Of a stretch of 64,000 nucleotides of DNA, positions 43,490 through 52,714 are shown piece after piece. Location of the stretch: the NCBI GenBank assembly GCA_008501735.1, contig QQUF01000005.1, positions 8,634 to 72,633 on the forward strand, written 5' to 3'. Made by a program: the position numbers and the translations under genes. This DNA comes from Calditrichota bacterium. GTDB lineage: Bacteria; CLD3. Below the pieces are notes generated by a model. That model saw nothing but the letters and a program-made list of their open reading frames with translations. It was not told the origin of the DNA and searched no databases. The first letter of the stretch is position 1. The number at the start of each line of letters is the position of its first letter.

Positions 43490-45277
43490 TTAAATTTTAT
43501 TTTTTATCAAAATATTTACTTGCCAAAGTCCATCTTTTAAGCCGTAATTCATTTCCCATTTCTTAGGGTAACACTCTTCCAAACGAGTTTTTATGTAACG
43601 AATTCCCATTCCTTCGGAAATTTGTTCGTCGTTTGATTTTTCTAATTCTTTCAAAAGTGAGCCGTTGTTTACTAATTTAAAATGTGTGTTTCCATCTAAT
43701 TTTTCACAACTCAAAGTAAAAGTTCCGTTTTCGCCAGATTCAAATGCGTGAGTCAAACCGTTCTCAATTAAAGTATGAAAAATCATTGGAGGAACCATTT
43801 CCGATTCAGGCAAATTAATTTGTTCTAATTTGAATTTTGCATCTTTCCGCAGGCTCATCAATTCAAGGTGAGTTTCGCAGAGCTTGATTTCCTCAAAAAG
43901 TGGAATTTCTTTTTTGGAAGCGATTTTGTTTACCAAACGAAATTCGTCAGCTAAAGCCTGAATGAGTTCAACAGCTTTTTGCGGACTTTCCTCAATCCAA
44001 CTAATAATTGAAAAAAGTGTGTTAGACAGAAAATGAGGTTGAATATTTTTTTTGAGCAAATCTGTTTCAAGTTTAGCAGAAAAAAGTCTTGAGGATTCGA
44101 GTTGTTCAGACTGCTCACGAATTTGGCGACTAATTGAAAGATTCACACAAAAAACAAGTGCGATAATTCCAATTGTGTAACCAAAAGAAAGAATTCCAAA
44201 TGCAAAGAGAAAGGCTAAAATTACTTGAGCTGTAATTCCAATGAAAATTGTAAAACTTCCTATCCTTCGTTTCTTTACCGCATAAATTGCTAATCCAATC
44301 GGATAAAAAGAGAGTAAGAAAATTGATTCTCTGCCGATTAATAGAAATAATAAAATTGATAAAGTTGCAATTATTCCAATGTGTAAATTTCTCTTTGGAA
44401 TCTCAAAATTATTAATGAAAAAGACACTTAAAAGTATTAGGCTCAATGGGCTTACAATGTAGTAGAAACTATCAAAATAAGGTAGCAAAGCAATATTAAT
44501 GTTATTCTGTAAATTGTAAGTAGTGAATACTAAATCAATTAAACCAACAAAACAATAAATTGCAAAAAGTAAGTAAGCTCTGTGCCTTCCTCCTCCAAAA
44601 AACATTGCAAAATTGAAAAGCATTGCCAGAAAGAAAACTGTTCCGTTTAGAACCTGAATATTGAAAAAAGTCTCTAAAACGTCGTGAACTTCTTCGTGAT
44701 ACCCAATTTCGATTTGAGGATAAACGAAAGGCTCATTAGAGTTTTGGTTTGAAAGACGAATTGCAATTGTGTGTTTCCCATTTGTAGTAATGTCTTTAGG
44801 CATTTTGGCAAGTTGAAAGACTTCACCAGCTATTTCATTTTCAAGTGAATTAGAAACACTTCCATTTTGCAAAATCAAATTACCGTCCCAATAAATTTCA
44901 TAAGCAGATACGAGAGTTGAAGTATTCATTGCCAAAAAATCGAATTCTCTTAACTCTCCTTCAAGGTTAATACTTTGGCGATACCAACGAACTCCTTTGT
45001 AATTTTCTGAAAGGGATTCTAAACCTTGCCATTTTGAGTCGTCGAAATTTGGGTTTGCAAATTCAGGATTATCTTCAAAAATAACTTTCCATTGCTGAAT
45101 TAAATTAATACCACTTGAGTCAAGATTAAAAGTGATGTTTCCAAGTTCACTTTGTGCAAACAGATTATTACACAAAAGGAAGATAAAAAGAACCAAAATA
45201 GGATTGCGGACTTTAGTCCGTTTTGAGTGAGAGCCTGACTTTTGAGTCAGACACTCACAATTTTTAAATTTTAACAA
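43490..45277 (-). CDS. LytS-like membrane histidine kinase
   Basis: 595 aa. N-terminal signal anchor region (ending NLFAQ), extracellular Ig/galactose-binding-like domain (about 45-190), seven hydrophobic helices (about 205-385), then the histidine-kinase domain of the LytS/YpdA type with KNIQPHFLSNTLFSIISW (phospho-His near 414) and a HATPase with NGLTHAFE and GMGIRYIKTRL. The start is TTG 45277, overlapping the purN stop. The first 30 residues are encoded by two nested hairpins and may not be original. Confidence 0.88.
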   Translation of the reverse strand: MLKFKNCECLTQKSGSHSKRTKVRNPILVLFIFLLCNNLFAQSELGNITFNLDSSGINLIQQWKVIFEDNPEFANPNFDDSKWQGLESLSENYKGVRWYRQSINLEGELREFDFLAMNTSTLVSAYEIYWDGNLILQNGSVSNSLENEIAGEVFQLAKMPKDITTNGKHTIAIRLSNQNSNEPFVYPQIEIGYHEEVHDVLETFFNIQVLNGTVFFLAMLFNFAMFFGGGRHRAYLLFAIYCFVGLIDLVFTTYNLQNNINIALLPYFDSFYYIVSPLSLILLSVFFINNFEIPKRNLHIGIIATLSILLFLLIGRESIFLLSFYPIGLAIYAVKKRRIGSFTIFIGITAQVILAFLFAFGILSFGYTIGIIALVFCVNLSISRQIREQSEQLESSRLFSAKLETDLLKKNIQPHFLSNTLFSIISWIEESPQKAVELIQALADEFRLVNKIASKKEIPLFEEIKLCETHLELMSLRKDAKFKLEQINLPESEMVPPMIFHTLIENGLTHAFESGENGTFTLSCEKLDGNTHFKLVNNGSLLKELEKSNDEQISEGMGIRYIKTRLEECYPKKWEMNYGLKDGLWQVNILIKNKI

Positions 45278-45870
45278 AATTTCACCCGTTTACCTTTGAT
45301 TTCAAATTTTCCATTTATCACCAAGTCAAGTGCTTTAGCGAAGATTCTATGTTCAACTTCCAAAACTCTTTTTGCCAAGTCGTCAGTAGAATCTTCAAAT
45401 AGGACAGGAACAGTTTCTTGCAAAATTATTGGACCTTCGTCGTAGTTTTCATTTACAAAATGAACTGTTGGACCTGAAAATTGAGTTCCAGATTTCAAAA
45501 CCGCTTCGTGAATGTATTTTCCATACATTCCAATTCCGCCAAAAGAAGGAAGTAGAGCAGGGTGAATGTTGATAATTTTGTTTGAATATTTTTGAATGAT
45601 TGTTGCAGAAATTTTTCTTAAAAACCCTGCAAGGACAATTAATTCAATTCCATTTTCAAGAAGAAAATCCAAAACAATATTTTCGTTTTCTTCTGAAAAT
45701 TCTGACGACTTGAAAGCCTTTGTTTTGATTCCATTTTCAGAACCAAGTTCCAAAATCCTTGCATCTTTTTTGTTACTGATGACTAAGCTAAAGTCTGCAT
45801 TCGGAATTTTTGCTCTCAAAAGTGCTTCAAAGTTAGAACCTCTTCCTGAGCCAAAAACTGCAATTTTCAT
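45271..45870 (-). CDS. purN: Phosphoribosylglycinamide formyltransferase
   Basis: 199 aa. Transfers formyl from 10-formyl-THF to GAR in purine synthesis. N-terminal FGSGRGSNFEAL phosphate loop, catalytic Asn/His in INIHPALLPSFGG, catalytic Asp in NENYDEGPIIL. It overlaps the beta-helix gene upstream by 4 bp and the kinase start downstream by 7 bp, so it is translationally linked to unrelated genes. A T9SS gene directly before purN is unusual. Confidence 0.94.
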   Translation of the reverse strand: MKIAVFGSGRGSNFEALLRAKIPNADFSLVISNKKDARILELGSENGIKTKAFKSSEFSEENENIVLDFLLENGIELIVLAGFLRKISATIIQKYSNKIINIHPALLPSFGGIGMYGKYIHEAVLKSGTQFSGPTVHFVNENYDEGPIILQETVPVLFEDSTDDLAKRVLEVEHRIFAKALDLVINGKFEIKGKRVKFC

Positions 45871-47414
45871 TTAATAAAAACCATTTTTTTAGTTTGACTA
45901 AATTTGTTTCCTGTTTCAATTCGGTAAAAAAAAACTCCACTTGCAACTTGTTTGTTACCAAAATTTGTTCCGTTCCAAACAACAGTTCCTTGTGGTTCTG
46001 TCAAAGTAAATTCATTGACCTTTTCACCGAGAATGTTAAAGATTACTAATTTACTTTCGTAATTCCAATTTCCCAATTCGTAATTAATTAAAGTTTGTGG
46101 GTTGAATGGATTAGGATAGTTTTGTGAAAGTGAAAAAAGTTCTAGGAAAACAAATTCATTTTCTTCAATTTTAGAAACTGCGTTAAACTCAAAAGCTCCA
46201 ATGTCAGGTAAACTATCTCTTAAAAAACCTCGTTGGTCTGTCAATGGTGAATTAAGTTGTGAACCATTGTTTATTGCAATGCTGTTTGGAGAAAGTCCAA
46301 TTGTCTTAGAAAAACCTCCATTGTCTGCTAAAGGTAGAAGACCAACTGAAGGCAAAGATACATTGAAAAAATCTACGAAAGTTTGTCCTGTGAATGTAGA
46401 ATTTAAGGAGTCTGAAATGATATTAAAACCACCAGAAATGAAATCACCGTAACAATTACTTGGAGCTACTCCTCCAATACTATCCCAATGGTTATCTACA
46501 ATTATTGAATTTTTGATTAACACATTTCCACCATCATTGTAAACTCCTCCTCCAAGTTGTCCTGTTGAAACCCAATTGTTTGTAATTGTACAATTTTCAA
46601 TTGTTACATTTGTGCTATCAAAAATATAAATTCCACCTCCGAACTTATCCAAAGAATAATTAACATTTTCAGAAATTGTACAATTTCTTATCAATCCATT
46701 TTGCGAAGTCAGTCGAAGAGATGGATAAACGAATTCATTTGAGGCAATAAGACTATTTTTAAAAATTAAGGAATCTGCTCCTATTCCAATATGTCCTTCG
46801 TTATCTTTAAAAACTAGATTTTCGATAATTGCAAAATCTGAGCTGATACCAAAATTGTTATCATCATTATTTTGGCATTTAATATTCTTTAAATCAACCT
46901 TTTCGCTTATTATGTGATAGTCACCAGTATTGTTATAGAAATTGGTATTTTTTATTCTTATGTAATTGTATGAAAACGACAAAAGAATTGTGTTGTTAGA
47001 ACAATCTAAGATATTACAATTTTCAATAATTATGTTAAATCCTAAATTTTGAATCACAGTACTTGAACTCCCCATACCATTTTTAAGTGATAAATTTAAA
47101 AAACTCATAGTATCGGTGAAAGTTGAATCAAGATTTAAAAGATAAAAAAAGCCTCCTGTTCCATTAGACCTATTTATTATTACTTCATTGCTTCCACCAT
47201 CAATTGTTAAGACTTTATCTTCTAATACATAAGGTTCCCCCGACAGCCAAATAGTATTAACATTACTACTAAAAAGAATCGTATCTCCATTTGCAGATAT
47301 TTCTATTTTTTCCCTTAGAGTTCCTATTCCCGAATCATTACTACTTGTTACAGTGTGAATTGCTCCAAAGACATTTGAAACTAAAAGAATTGTAAGAAAA
47401 ATTAGAATTTTCAT
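45867..47414 (-). CDS. Secreted beta-helix protein, T9SS cargo
   Basis: 515 aa. Signal peptide 1-18 (NVFGA). Pectate-lyase-like right-handed beta-helix with choice-of-anchor-Q-type repeats (NLSLKNGMG, IIIENCNILDCSNN, VTIENCTITNNWV, VLIKNSIIVDNH), then SPLTDQRGFLRDSLPDIGAFEF, typical of this family. T9SS tail: FSLSQNYPNPFNPQT, TVVWNGTNFGNKQVASGVFF. The leader and first 150 bp match the next gene closely, so the two are recent duplicates. Terminal 4 bp overlap with purN. Confidence 0.87.
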   Translation of the reverse strand: MKILIFLTILLVSNVFGAIHTVTSSNDSGIGTLREKIEISANGDTILFSSNVNTIWLSGEPYVLEDKVLTIDGGSNEVIINRSNGTGGFFYLLNLDSTFTDTMSFLNLSLKNGMGSSSTVIQNLGFNIIIENCNILDCSNNTILLSFSYNYIRIKNTNFYNNTGDYHIISEKVDLKNIKCQNNDDNNFGISSDFAIIENLVFKDNEGHIGIGADSLIFKNSLIASNEFVYPSLRLTSQNGLIRNCTISENVNYSLDKFGGGIYIFDSTNVTIENCTITNNWVSTGQLGGGVYNDGGNVLIKNSIIVDNHWDSIGGVAPSNCYGDFISGGFNIISDSLNSTFTGQTFVDFFNVSLPSVGLLPLADNGGFSKTIGLSPNSIAINNGSQLNSPLTDQRGFLRDSLPDIGAFEFNAVSKIEENEFVFLELFSLSQNYPNPFNPQTLINYELGNWNYESKLVIFNILGEKVNEFTLTEPQGTVVWNGTNFGNKQVASGVFFYRIETGNKFSQTKKMVFIK

Positions 47415-47436
47415 TTTGACTCTCCTTTTTTTAAAG

Positions 47437-47469
47437 AGACCTGACAGGTTTTCAAAACCTGTCAGGTCT
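47437..47469. repeat. 16-bp-stem hairpin between the beta-helix genes
   Basis: AGACCTGACAGGTTTT (47437-47452) and AAAACCTGTCAGGTCT (47454-47469) are perfect reverse complements separated by one base. It lies 6 bp downstream of the 47476 stop and upstream of the next start. It resembles hairpins dispersed in many Bacteroidota genomes and could terminate the upstream gene. Confidence 0.65.
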
Positions 47470-47475
47470 TTAACC

Positions 47476-48948
47476 CTATTTTATAAAAACCATTTTTTTA
47501 GTTTGACTAAATTTGTTTCCTGTTTCAATTCTATAAAAATAAACTCCACTTGAAACTTGTTTGTTACCAAAATTTGTTCCGTTCCAAACAACAGTTCCTT
47601 GTGTTTCTGACAAAGTAAATTCTTTGACCTTTTCACCGAGAATGTTAAAGATTACTAATTTACTTTCGTAATTCCAATTTCCCAATTCGTAATTAATTAA
47701 AGTTTGTGGATTAAAAGGATTAGGAAAATTTTGTGAGAGTTGAAAGAGTTCAGGGGAAACAAATTCATTTTCTTCAATTCTAGAAACTGCGTTAAACTCA
47801 AAAGCTCCAATGTCTGGCAAACTGTCTCTCAAAAATCCTCTTTGGTCTGTTAGTGGTGAATTAAGTTGTGAACCATTGTTAAATGCAATGCTGTTTGGAG
47901 AAAGTCCGATTGTTTCTGTAAAGCCTCCATTATCTGCTAATGGTAAAAGTCCAAGTGAAGTGGAATCTACGTTGTAAAAATCTACGAATGTTTGTCCTGT
48001 AATTGTTGATCCCGAAGTATCTGCAATTATGTTGAATCCACCTGAAACAAAATCACCTGATAAATTACTTGGTGAGCCACCAGCCGTATTGTTTGCAATT
48101 ATTGAGTTTCTGATTGTTACATTTCCACCTTCATTGTAGATTCCTCCTCCAAGTTGTCCTGATAAAATAGAATTGTCTGTTATAGTGCAGTTTTGAATTT
48201 CTACATTGGAGCTGTCGAAGAAGTAAATCCCTGACCCATTATTGACCAAAGCTTCATTAGAATTTCCTGTTATCGTACTATTTTTAATCAATCCATTTTT
48301 TGTAAACAATATAAAACTTGAACTACTAGAAATATTACCTGTAATAAGACTTTTATTAAAATCTAACGTATCTGAATCAATAATAAATGAACCATTATTG
48401 CTTTGAAATGAAATATTTTCAATTAGAACCGAACTTACAGCTAAAAAATAACAATCACCAGTATTGTTATGAAAGTTAGAATTTATAGCTTTCACATACT
48501 TAGTTCCCAAAATATGAAGAATACGTCCATTTATATAATTTAAGATGTCACAATTTTCTATTTCCATATTCATACCAATATTAAAAATAGCTGAGTCAGT
48601 ATCTCCATCACCATTTATTAATGATAAGTTAGCAAAATAGGTTGTGTCAATAAAGGTTAAATCTTGACTAAATAATTCAAAAAAACCACCTATTCCTGCA
48701 AATCTATTTATCGTTACTCCATTACTTCCACCATCAATTGTTAACGCTTTTTCATCTAATAAATAAGGTTCTCCTGAAAGCCAAACAGTATTCACATTGT
48801 TACTAAATAAAATAGTATCTCCATTTGCAGATATTTCTATCTTTTCCCTTAGAGTTCCTATTCCCGAATCATTACTACTTGTTACAGTGTGAATTGCTCC
48901 AAAGACATTTGAAACTAAAAGAATTGTAAGAAAAATTAGAATTTTCAT
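47476..48948 (-). CDS. Secreted beta-helix protein, T9SS cargo (paralogue)
   Basis: 490 aa from ATG 48948, chosen since it aligns exactly with the start of the 45867-47414 paralogue and has AGGAGAG seven bases upstream; seven further codons upstream are in frame but not conserved. Signal peptide (NVFGA), beta-helix with the same rung order (LSLINGDGDTD, VTIRNSIIANNTAGG), the SPLTDQRG block, and a sorting tail with VSSGVYFYR. Its first 90 bp are almost identical to the paralogue, but the middle is strongly diverged. Confidence 0.86.
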   Translation of the reverse strand: MKILIFLTILLVSNVFGAIHTVTSSNDSGIGTLREKIEISANGDTILFSNNVNTVWLSGEPYLLDEKALTIDGGSNGVTINRFAGIGGFFELFSQDLTFIDTTYFANLSLINGDGDTDSAIFNIGMNMEIENCDILNYINGRILHILGTKYVKAINSNFHNNTGDCYFLAVSSVLIENISFQSNNGSFIIDSDTLDFNKSLITGNISSSSSFILFTKNGLIKNSTITGNSNEALVNNGSGIYFFDSSNVEIQNCTITDNSILSGQLGGGIYNEGGNVTIRNSIIANNTAGGSPSNLSGDFVSGGFNIIADTSGSTITGQTFVDFYNVDSTSLGLLPLADNGGFTETIGLSPNSIAFNNGSQLNSPLTDQRGFLRDSLPDIGAFEFNAVSRIEENEFVSPELFQLSQNFPNPFNPQTLINYELGNWNYESKLVIFNILGEKVKEFTLSETQGTVVWNGTNFGNKQVSSGVYFYRIETGNKFSQTKKMVFIK

Positions 48949-48974
48949 TTTGACTCTCCTTTTTTTCAAGAGAC

Positions 48975-51878
48975 CTATTTAATAAAAACCATTTTTTTAG
49001 TTTGACTAAATTTATTTCCTGTTTCAATTCGGTAGAAATAAACGCCACTCGAAACTTGTTTGTTACCAAAATTTGTTCCGTTCCAAACAACAGTTCCTTG
49101 TGGTTTTGTAAGTTCAAATTCTTTAACTGTCTCACCCAAAACGTTAAAAATTACCAACCTACTTTTCTCGTAATTCGTAATTCGTAATTCGTAATTAATC
49201 GAAGTCGTTGGGTTAAAAGGGTTTGGATAATTTTGAGAAAGTGAAAATGTTTTTGGAATTGAGTTTTGGTGTTCAGAAACTGAAACTGTTTGCCCAAATT
49301 CGGACAAGATTTTTTTCAAAAGTTGCAAGTTTGTTGTTGTTGCCAAAGTGTCGTCAGATTGAACAGAAGCTAAATCAAAGCCCATTAAAATTGCTTTCCA
49401 ATTTGTGCCGTTTGTTTGTGAAATCGCAACTCCTTCGTTTCCGAGTTCGCCGTAAGCACCAAGTGGAATCGCATTTCCACTCAAACTTAAAATGTCTTTT
49501 GAGGTTTGGAAGTTGTCGTAGTTTGCACCTTTTGTTCTCATTAATTTATTTTGCAAAAGTCCTTCACCTTTAACAAAGTCGTTTGAATTTGAGTGATTTC
49601 CGTTTGCAGAAACTTCGAGCAAATTCATCAAAGTTCCACCATTTTCACTTTGAACGATGTTTTGTCCGGTGAGTAGCAAATTTCCACCAGAATTCAAGTA
49701 ATCCACCAAAAACTGTTCTTGTGAATTTGACAAAACGTCTCCACTTTTTGAATCCGAATACCAAACAACAACGGAAGGTTGAGCGAGTAAACTAAGTTCT
49801 GAAATTTGTGGCAAGGTTGGAGTTTCATCTAAATCCCAAAGCACAAAATCCAAGTCAGTTTCAAACATTAAGTTTTTGTAAACCGAATCAACAGCCGAAG
49901 AATTGTCTGCTCCAAAAAGTAAAACCGAAGCCTCTGAACCACTGTAATCCAAAATCAAATTTTGCCCTGAGTTTACAGAAATTTGAGTCAATTCTTTTTG
50001 TAGAAATGGAAATTCGGGCAAAAATTCGATTCTGTAATTTTCTTCGGGAAGTGTTAAACTGTAGTTTCCGTTTGCGTCAGTTGTTGTGAAATCAAACTCA
50101 AACTCACCAAATTCAGTTTCAGCATAAACTACGACTTCGCCTAGAATTGAATTTCCCAAATCATCGGTAAAAGTTCCTGAAATTGTTCCCGTTGAATTTG
50201 GAATCAAAGAAATATTTTGCGTAAAAGGAGTTCCGACCGAAAGTTGTGGAATGTTTGAAATTATCGTTGGTTGGTAGCCAAACGCTTTTACTTCCAAAGT
50301 GATTGTGTCCAAAATTGGTTTTGCTGTAAAACTTCCATCAATTGCAGATTCAAAAACTTGTTCAGTTTCAACGACTTTTACAACTGCAAAAGGAATCGGA
50401 TTTCCATTTGAATTGTCGGAAATGTCGCCGACAATAAAGTAAGGTGAAACTTCACCAGCAGCAGCGAGAACGTCAATTCTTCCTGTTCCATAAGCATTGT
50501 CGTCTCCGGGAGAACCAAAGTCAGTTGCAGTGTTTAGCAAAGAAGATTTTGCTTGAGAAACTGTAATCAAAGGGTCAATTTGTCTTAAAAGTGCAATTGT
50601 TGCAGCAGCGACAGGAGCAGAGTAGGAAGTTCCTGAAACAGGTTTTGTTCCGCCTCCTTGCAATGCGTTTGCAGCTGCGATTAAATTATAACCTTGAACA
50701 ACAACTTCAGGTTTGATTTTGTAAATTGATTGATGAGGAGGTGGAACAATTACTCCACTTGCACAACCCGAAGGTCCACGAGAACTAAATCCTGAAATTG
50801 TTGTTTGGTCAGGGTGGAGTGAACCAATGCAAAAAACTTGAACTTCCGAAATTGCTCCTGCTCCGTATTGTCCGATTGTTTTTGGTTCTGGTCCGTCGTT
50901 TCCTGCTGACCAAATTGCTGAAACTCCGATTGATTCGATTGATTGAATTGTCTGAAAAGCTGAAAGAGGAGCACAACCACCATAATTTCCGTTGTAAGAA
51001 TTGTTAATTACATCGAGTTTATTCAAAACATTTGCAGGTAAACCCGAAACCCAAGTGAAAGCTGAAAATGGATTTTGCAAACCGTTCACGATTCCGTCTT
51101 CGTGTTTTGAAGAAATCCACCAAGCTCCAGGAGCAGTTCCAATTGTGTCAGTTGCTGTTCTTCCGCACATTAAACTGATTGTTGAAGTCCCGTGAGTCGA
51201 AGTGTCCAAATCTTCTGGAAAAGTCGAACCTTGTCCGACAGCATCAAACCAAGCATTTTGAGGCAAAACATTTGGTTGTAAACCGTACCAACTCGAAGCC
51301 AAATGAGTGTGGTTTCCATCAACTCCTGAATCAATGTTCATCACAATTCTGCCTGTTCCATCAATTCCGAGTTTCCAAAGTTTAGTGGCTTTAATTGCGT
51401 GGAAAACATCGGAAGAAGTGTCAATTTGTGCAGGAGAATATTTTGTGTGGATTGGTTTTTCGTAAGTTGGTTCTTCGTAAAGTTCAATTTCTTGAATTTC
51501 GGCAAAAGACTCTAATTCGTAAATTAATTCTGGTTTTGGATTTTTGATAAAAATAGAATTTGTAAGAAAAAGAGATTCGTAATTTTCATAATTTCGATTT
51601 TGAATTTCCAAAAAACTGATGACATTTTTTTGAGTTCTGTTTGCAAGTTCTTTGAGCTTAGGAACTAAAATGTCTCTTCTTTGTGAGTTTGTAAGTCTTG
51701 CATTTTTGTAGATTTCGTTGAAATTTTGTAAATCAAATTGTTCTTCAAAGAAGAGGTAAACTGAAACATCTTCGCTTTTTCTTAACTTTGAAGCTAAGTT
51801 TTCAGAAATTGTGGCGAATGCAAAACTGATAGAAATAGTTAGTGAAAGGAAAGTTAACAGAATAGATTTGAAGGTCAT
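48975..51878 (-). CDS. Subtilisin-like (S8) protease, T9SS cargo
   Basis: 967 aa. Signal peptide 1-22 and a propeptide-like region up to about 150; S8 catalytic domain 165-470 with Asp183 (MNIDSGVDG), His229 (THGTST), oxyanion Asn327 (AGNDGPEP) and Ser418 (GTSYSAP); carboxypeptidase-regulatory-like domain near 485-560 and a second near 565-645; ThuA/glutamine-amidotransferase-like region (655-850, LNSGGNLLLTGQNIV); T9SS sorting tail. All catalytic residues are present. The tail is nearly identical at DNA level to the two beta-helix genes. It precedes them on the same strand, so the trio may be co-transcribed. Confidence 0.92.
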   Translation of the reverse strand: MTFKSILLTFLSLTISISFAFATISENLASKLRKSEDVSVYLFFEEQFDLQNFNEIYKNARLTNSQRRDILVPKLKELANRTQKNVISFLEIQNRNYENYESLFLTNSIFIKNPKPELIYELESFAEIQEIELYEEPTYEKPIHTKYSPAQIDTSSDVFHAIKATKLWKLGIDGTGRIVMNIDSGVDGNHTHLASSWYGLQPNVLPQNAWFDAVGQGSTFPEDLDTSTHGTSTISLMCGRTATDTIGTAPGAWWISSKHEDGIVNGLQNPFSAFTWVSGLPANVLNKLDVINNSYNGNYGGCAPLSAFQTIQSIESIGVSAIWSAGNDGPEPKTIGQYGAGAISEVQVFCIGSLHPDQTTISGFSSRGPSGCASGVIVPPPHQSIYKIKPEVVVQGYNLIAAANALQGGGTKPVSGTSYSAPVAAATIALLRQIDPLITVSQAKSSLLNTATDFGSPGDDNAYGTGRIDVLAAAGEVSPYFIVGDISDNSNGNPIPFAVVKVVETEQVFESAIDGSFTAKPILDTITLEVKAFGYQPTIISNIPQLSVGTPFTQNISLIPNSTGTISGTFTDDLGNSILGEVVVYAETEFGEFEFDFTTTDANGNYSLTLPEENYRIEFLPEFPFLQKELTQISVNSGQNLILDYSGSEASVLLFGADNSSAVDSVYKNLMFETDLDFVLWDLDETPTLPQISELSLLAQPSVVVWYSDSKSGDVLSNSQEQFLVDYLNSGGNLLLTGQNIVQSENGGTLMNLLEVSANGNHSNSNDFVKGEGLLQNKLMRTKGANYDNFQTSKDILSLSGNAIPLGAYGELGNEGVAISQTNGTNWKAILMGFDLASVQSDDTLATTTNLQLLKKILSEFGQTVSVSEHQNSIPKTFSLSQNYPNPFNPTTSINYELRITNYEKSRLVIFNVLGETVKEFELTKPQGTVVWNGTNFGNKQVSSGVYFYRIETGNKFSQTKKMVFIK

Positions 51879-52065
51879 TTTTCTCTCGCTTCTTTGGTTA
51901 AGGTTGTTTCAATTTAAAAAGATTTGTGGTTTTTAACCATAAATTATTTATTGTCAAAATAACTATTTGGCTTCAAAATCTTTTAACTAAAAAATTGCTT
52001 TAGCGAATTGTAAAATGTGATTAACTTTGGCTGGGCGTTTAAAAAAACATTTTCAGGAAAAAACA

Positions 52066-52659
52066 ATGTCGAATGACAACAAAAATTTTTTGTCAATTTT
52101 AGGTGGAGTTGCGTTAGTTGCTGATTTGGTAACTTTGGGACAATTCATTGTAAGTGGTAGAATTTTGAACTTTTGGAATGTTCAATGGATAATCGGAATT
52201 GTGTTTGTGGTTGGATTGCTTGTTGTTGGTTTTGGCTTGCTTTCGATGGCAAAAGCAAAAGAACTTTCTTCCAAAATTGAACCCGTTCTCGGTGGTATTT
52301 TCGGACTTCTTACGATGTCAATTTATCTTTATTTTGGCTATTTCCAAGTTTTTGAAGGAAATGGAATTTCAAGCTATTTGGGCTATTTGTTTTTATTTAT
52401 AATTTTTTCATTAATCACTTTAACGTGCTTCTTAGACGTTCCAACTCGTAAAATAAAATATCCACTTTACATAAATTACACTTCTTATGGATTTGCAGTT
52501 TGTAATTTGATTTTCATATTTTTCCTAATTTACAAATACATTTTTAGTAGCTCAGTTTTTACAATCTTTTCATTATTTGGTGAATTGACAATTTTGGTTC
52601 TTGGTGCCGTATTTTTCCTTTTCTTTTTTAATTTAAATTCTAAAAATTCAGAAGCATAA
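52066..52659 (+). CDS. Integral membrane protein of unknown function
   Basis: 197 aa starting at ATG 52066 (AGGA ribosome site nine bases upstream); an in-frame TTG at 52027 gives a charged extension without support. Five to six hydrophobic helices (for example WIIGIVFVVGLLVVGFGLLSM, IFGLLTMSIYLYFGYF), with a central polar loop. No family recognised. It is on the opposite strand to its neighbours. Confidence 0.7.
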   Translation: MSNDNKNFLSILGGVALVADLVTLGQFIVSGRILNFWNVQWIIGIVFVVGLLVVGFGLLSMAKAKELSSKIEPVLGGIFGLLTMSIYLYFGYFQVFEGNGISSYLGYLFLFIIFSLITLTCFLDVPTRKIKYPLYINYTSYGFAVCNLIFIFFLIYKYIFSSSVFTIFSLFGELTILVLGAVFFLFFFNLNSKNSEA

Positions 52660-52688
52660 AAAAACCCAACAAAATTAATTGTCAGGCT
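52658..52688. terminator. Terminator between the membrane protein and the propeller array
   Basis: CCCAACAA (52665-52672) pairs with TTGTCAGG (52679-52686; two wobbles) around TTAATT-type loop. The minus-strand reading gives stem then a T-run, suiting the array transcript that ends at 52715. Confidence 0.6.
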
Positions 52689-52714
52689 TTTTAATTGTAA
52701 GAGAGAGTAAAAAA

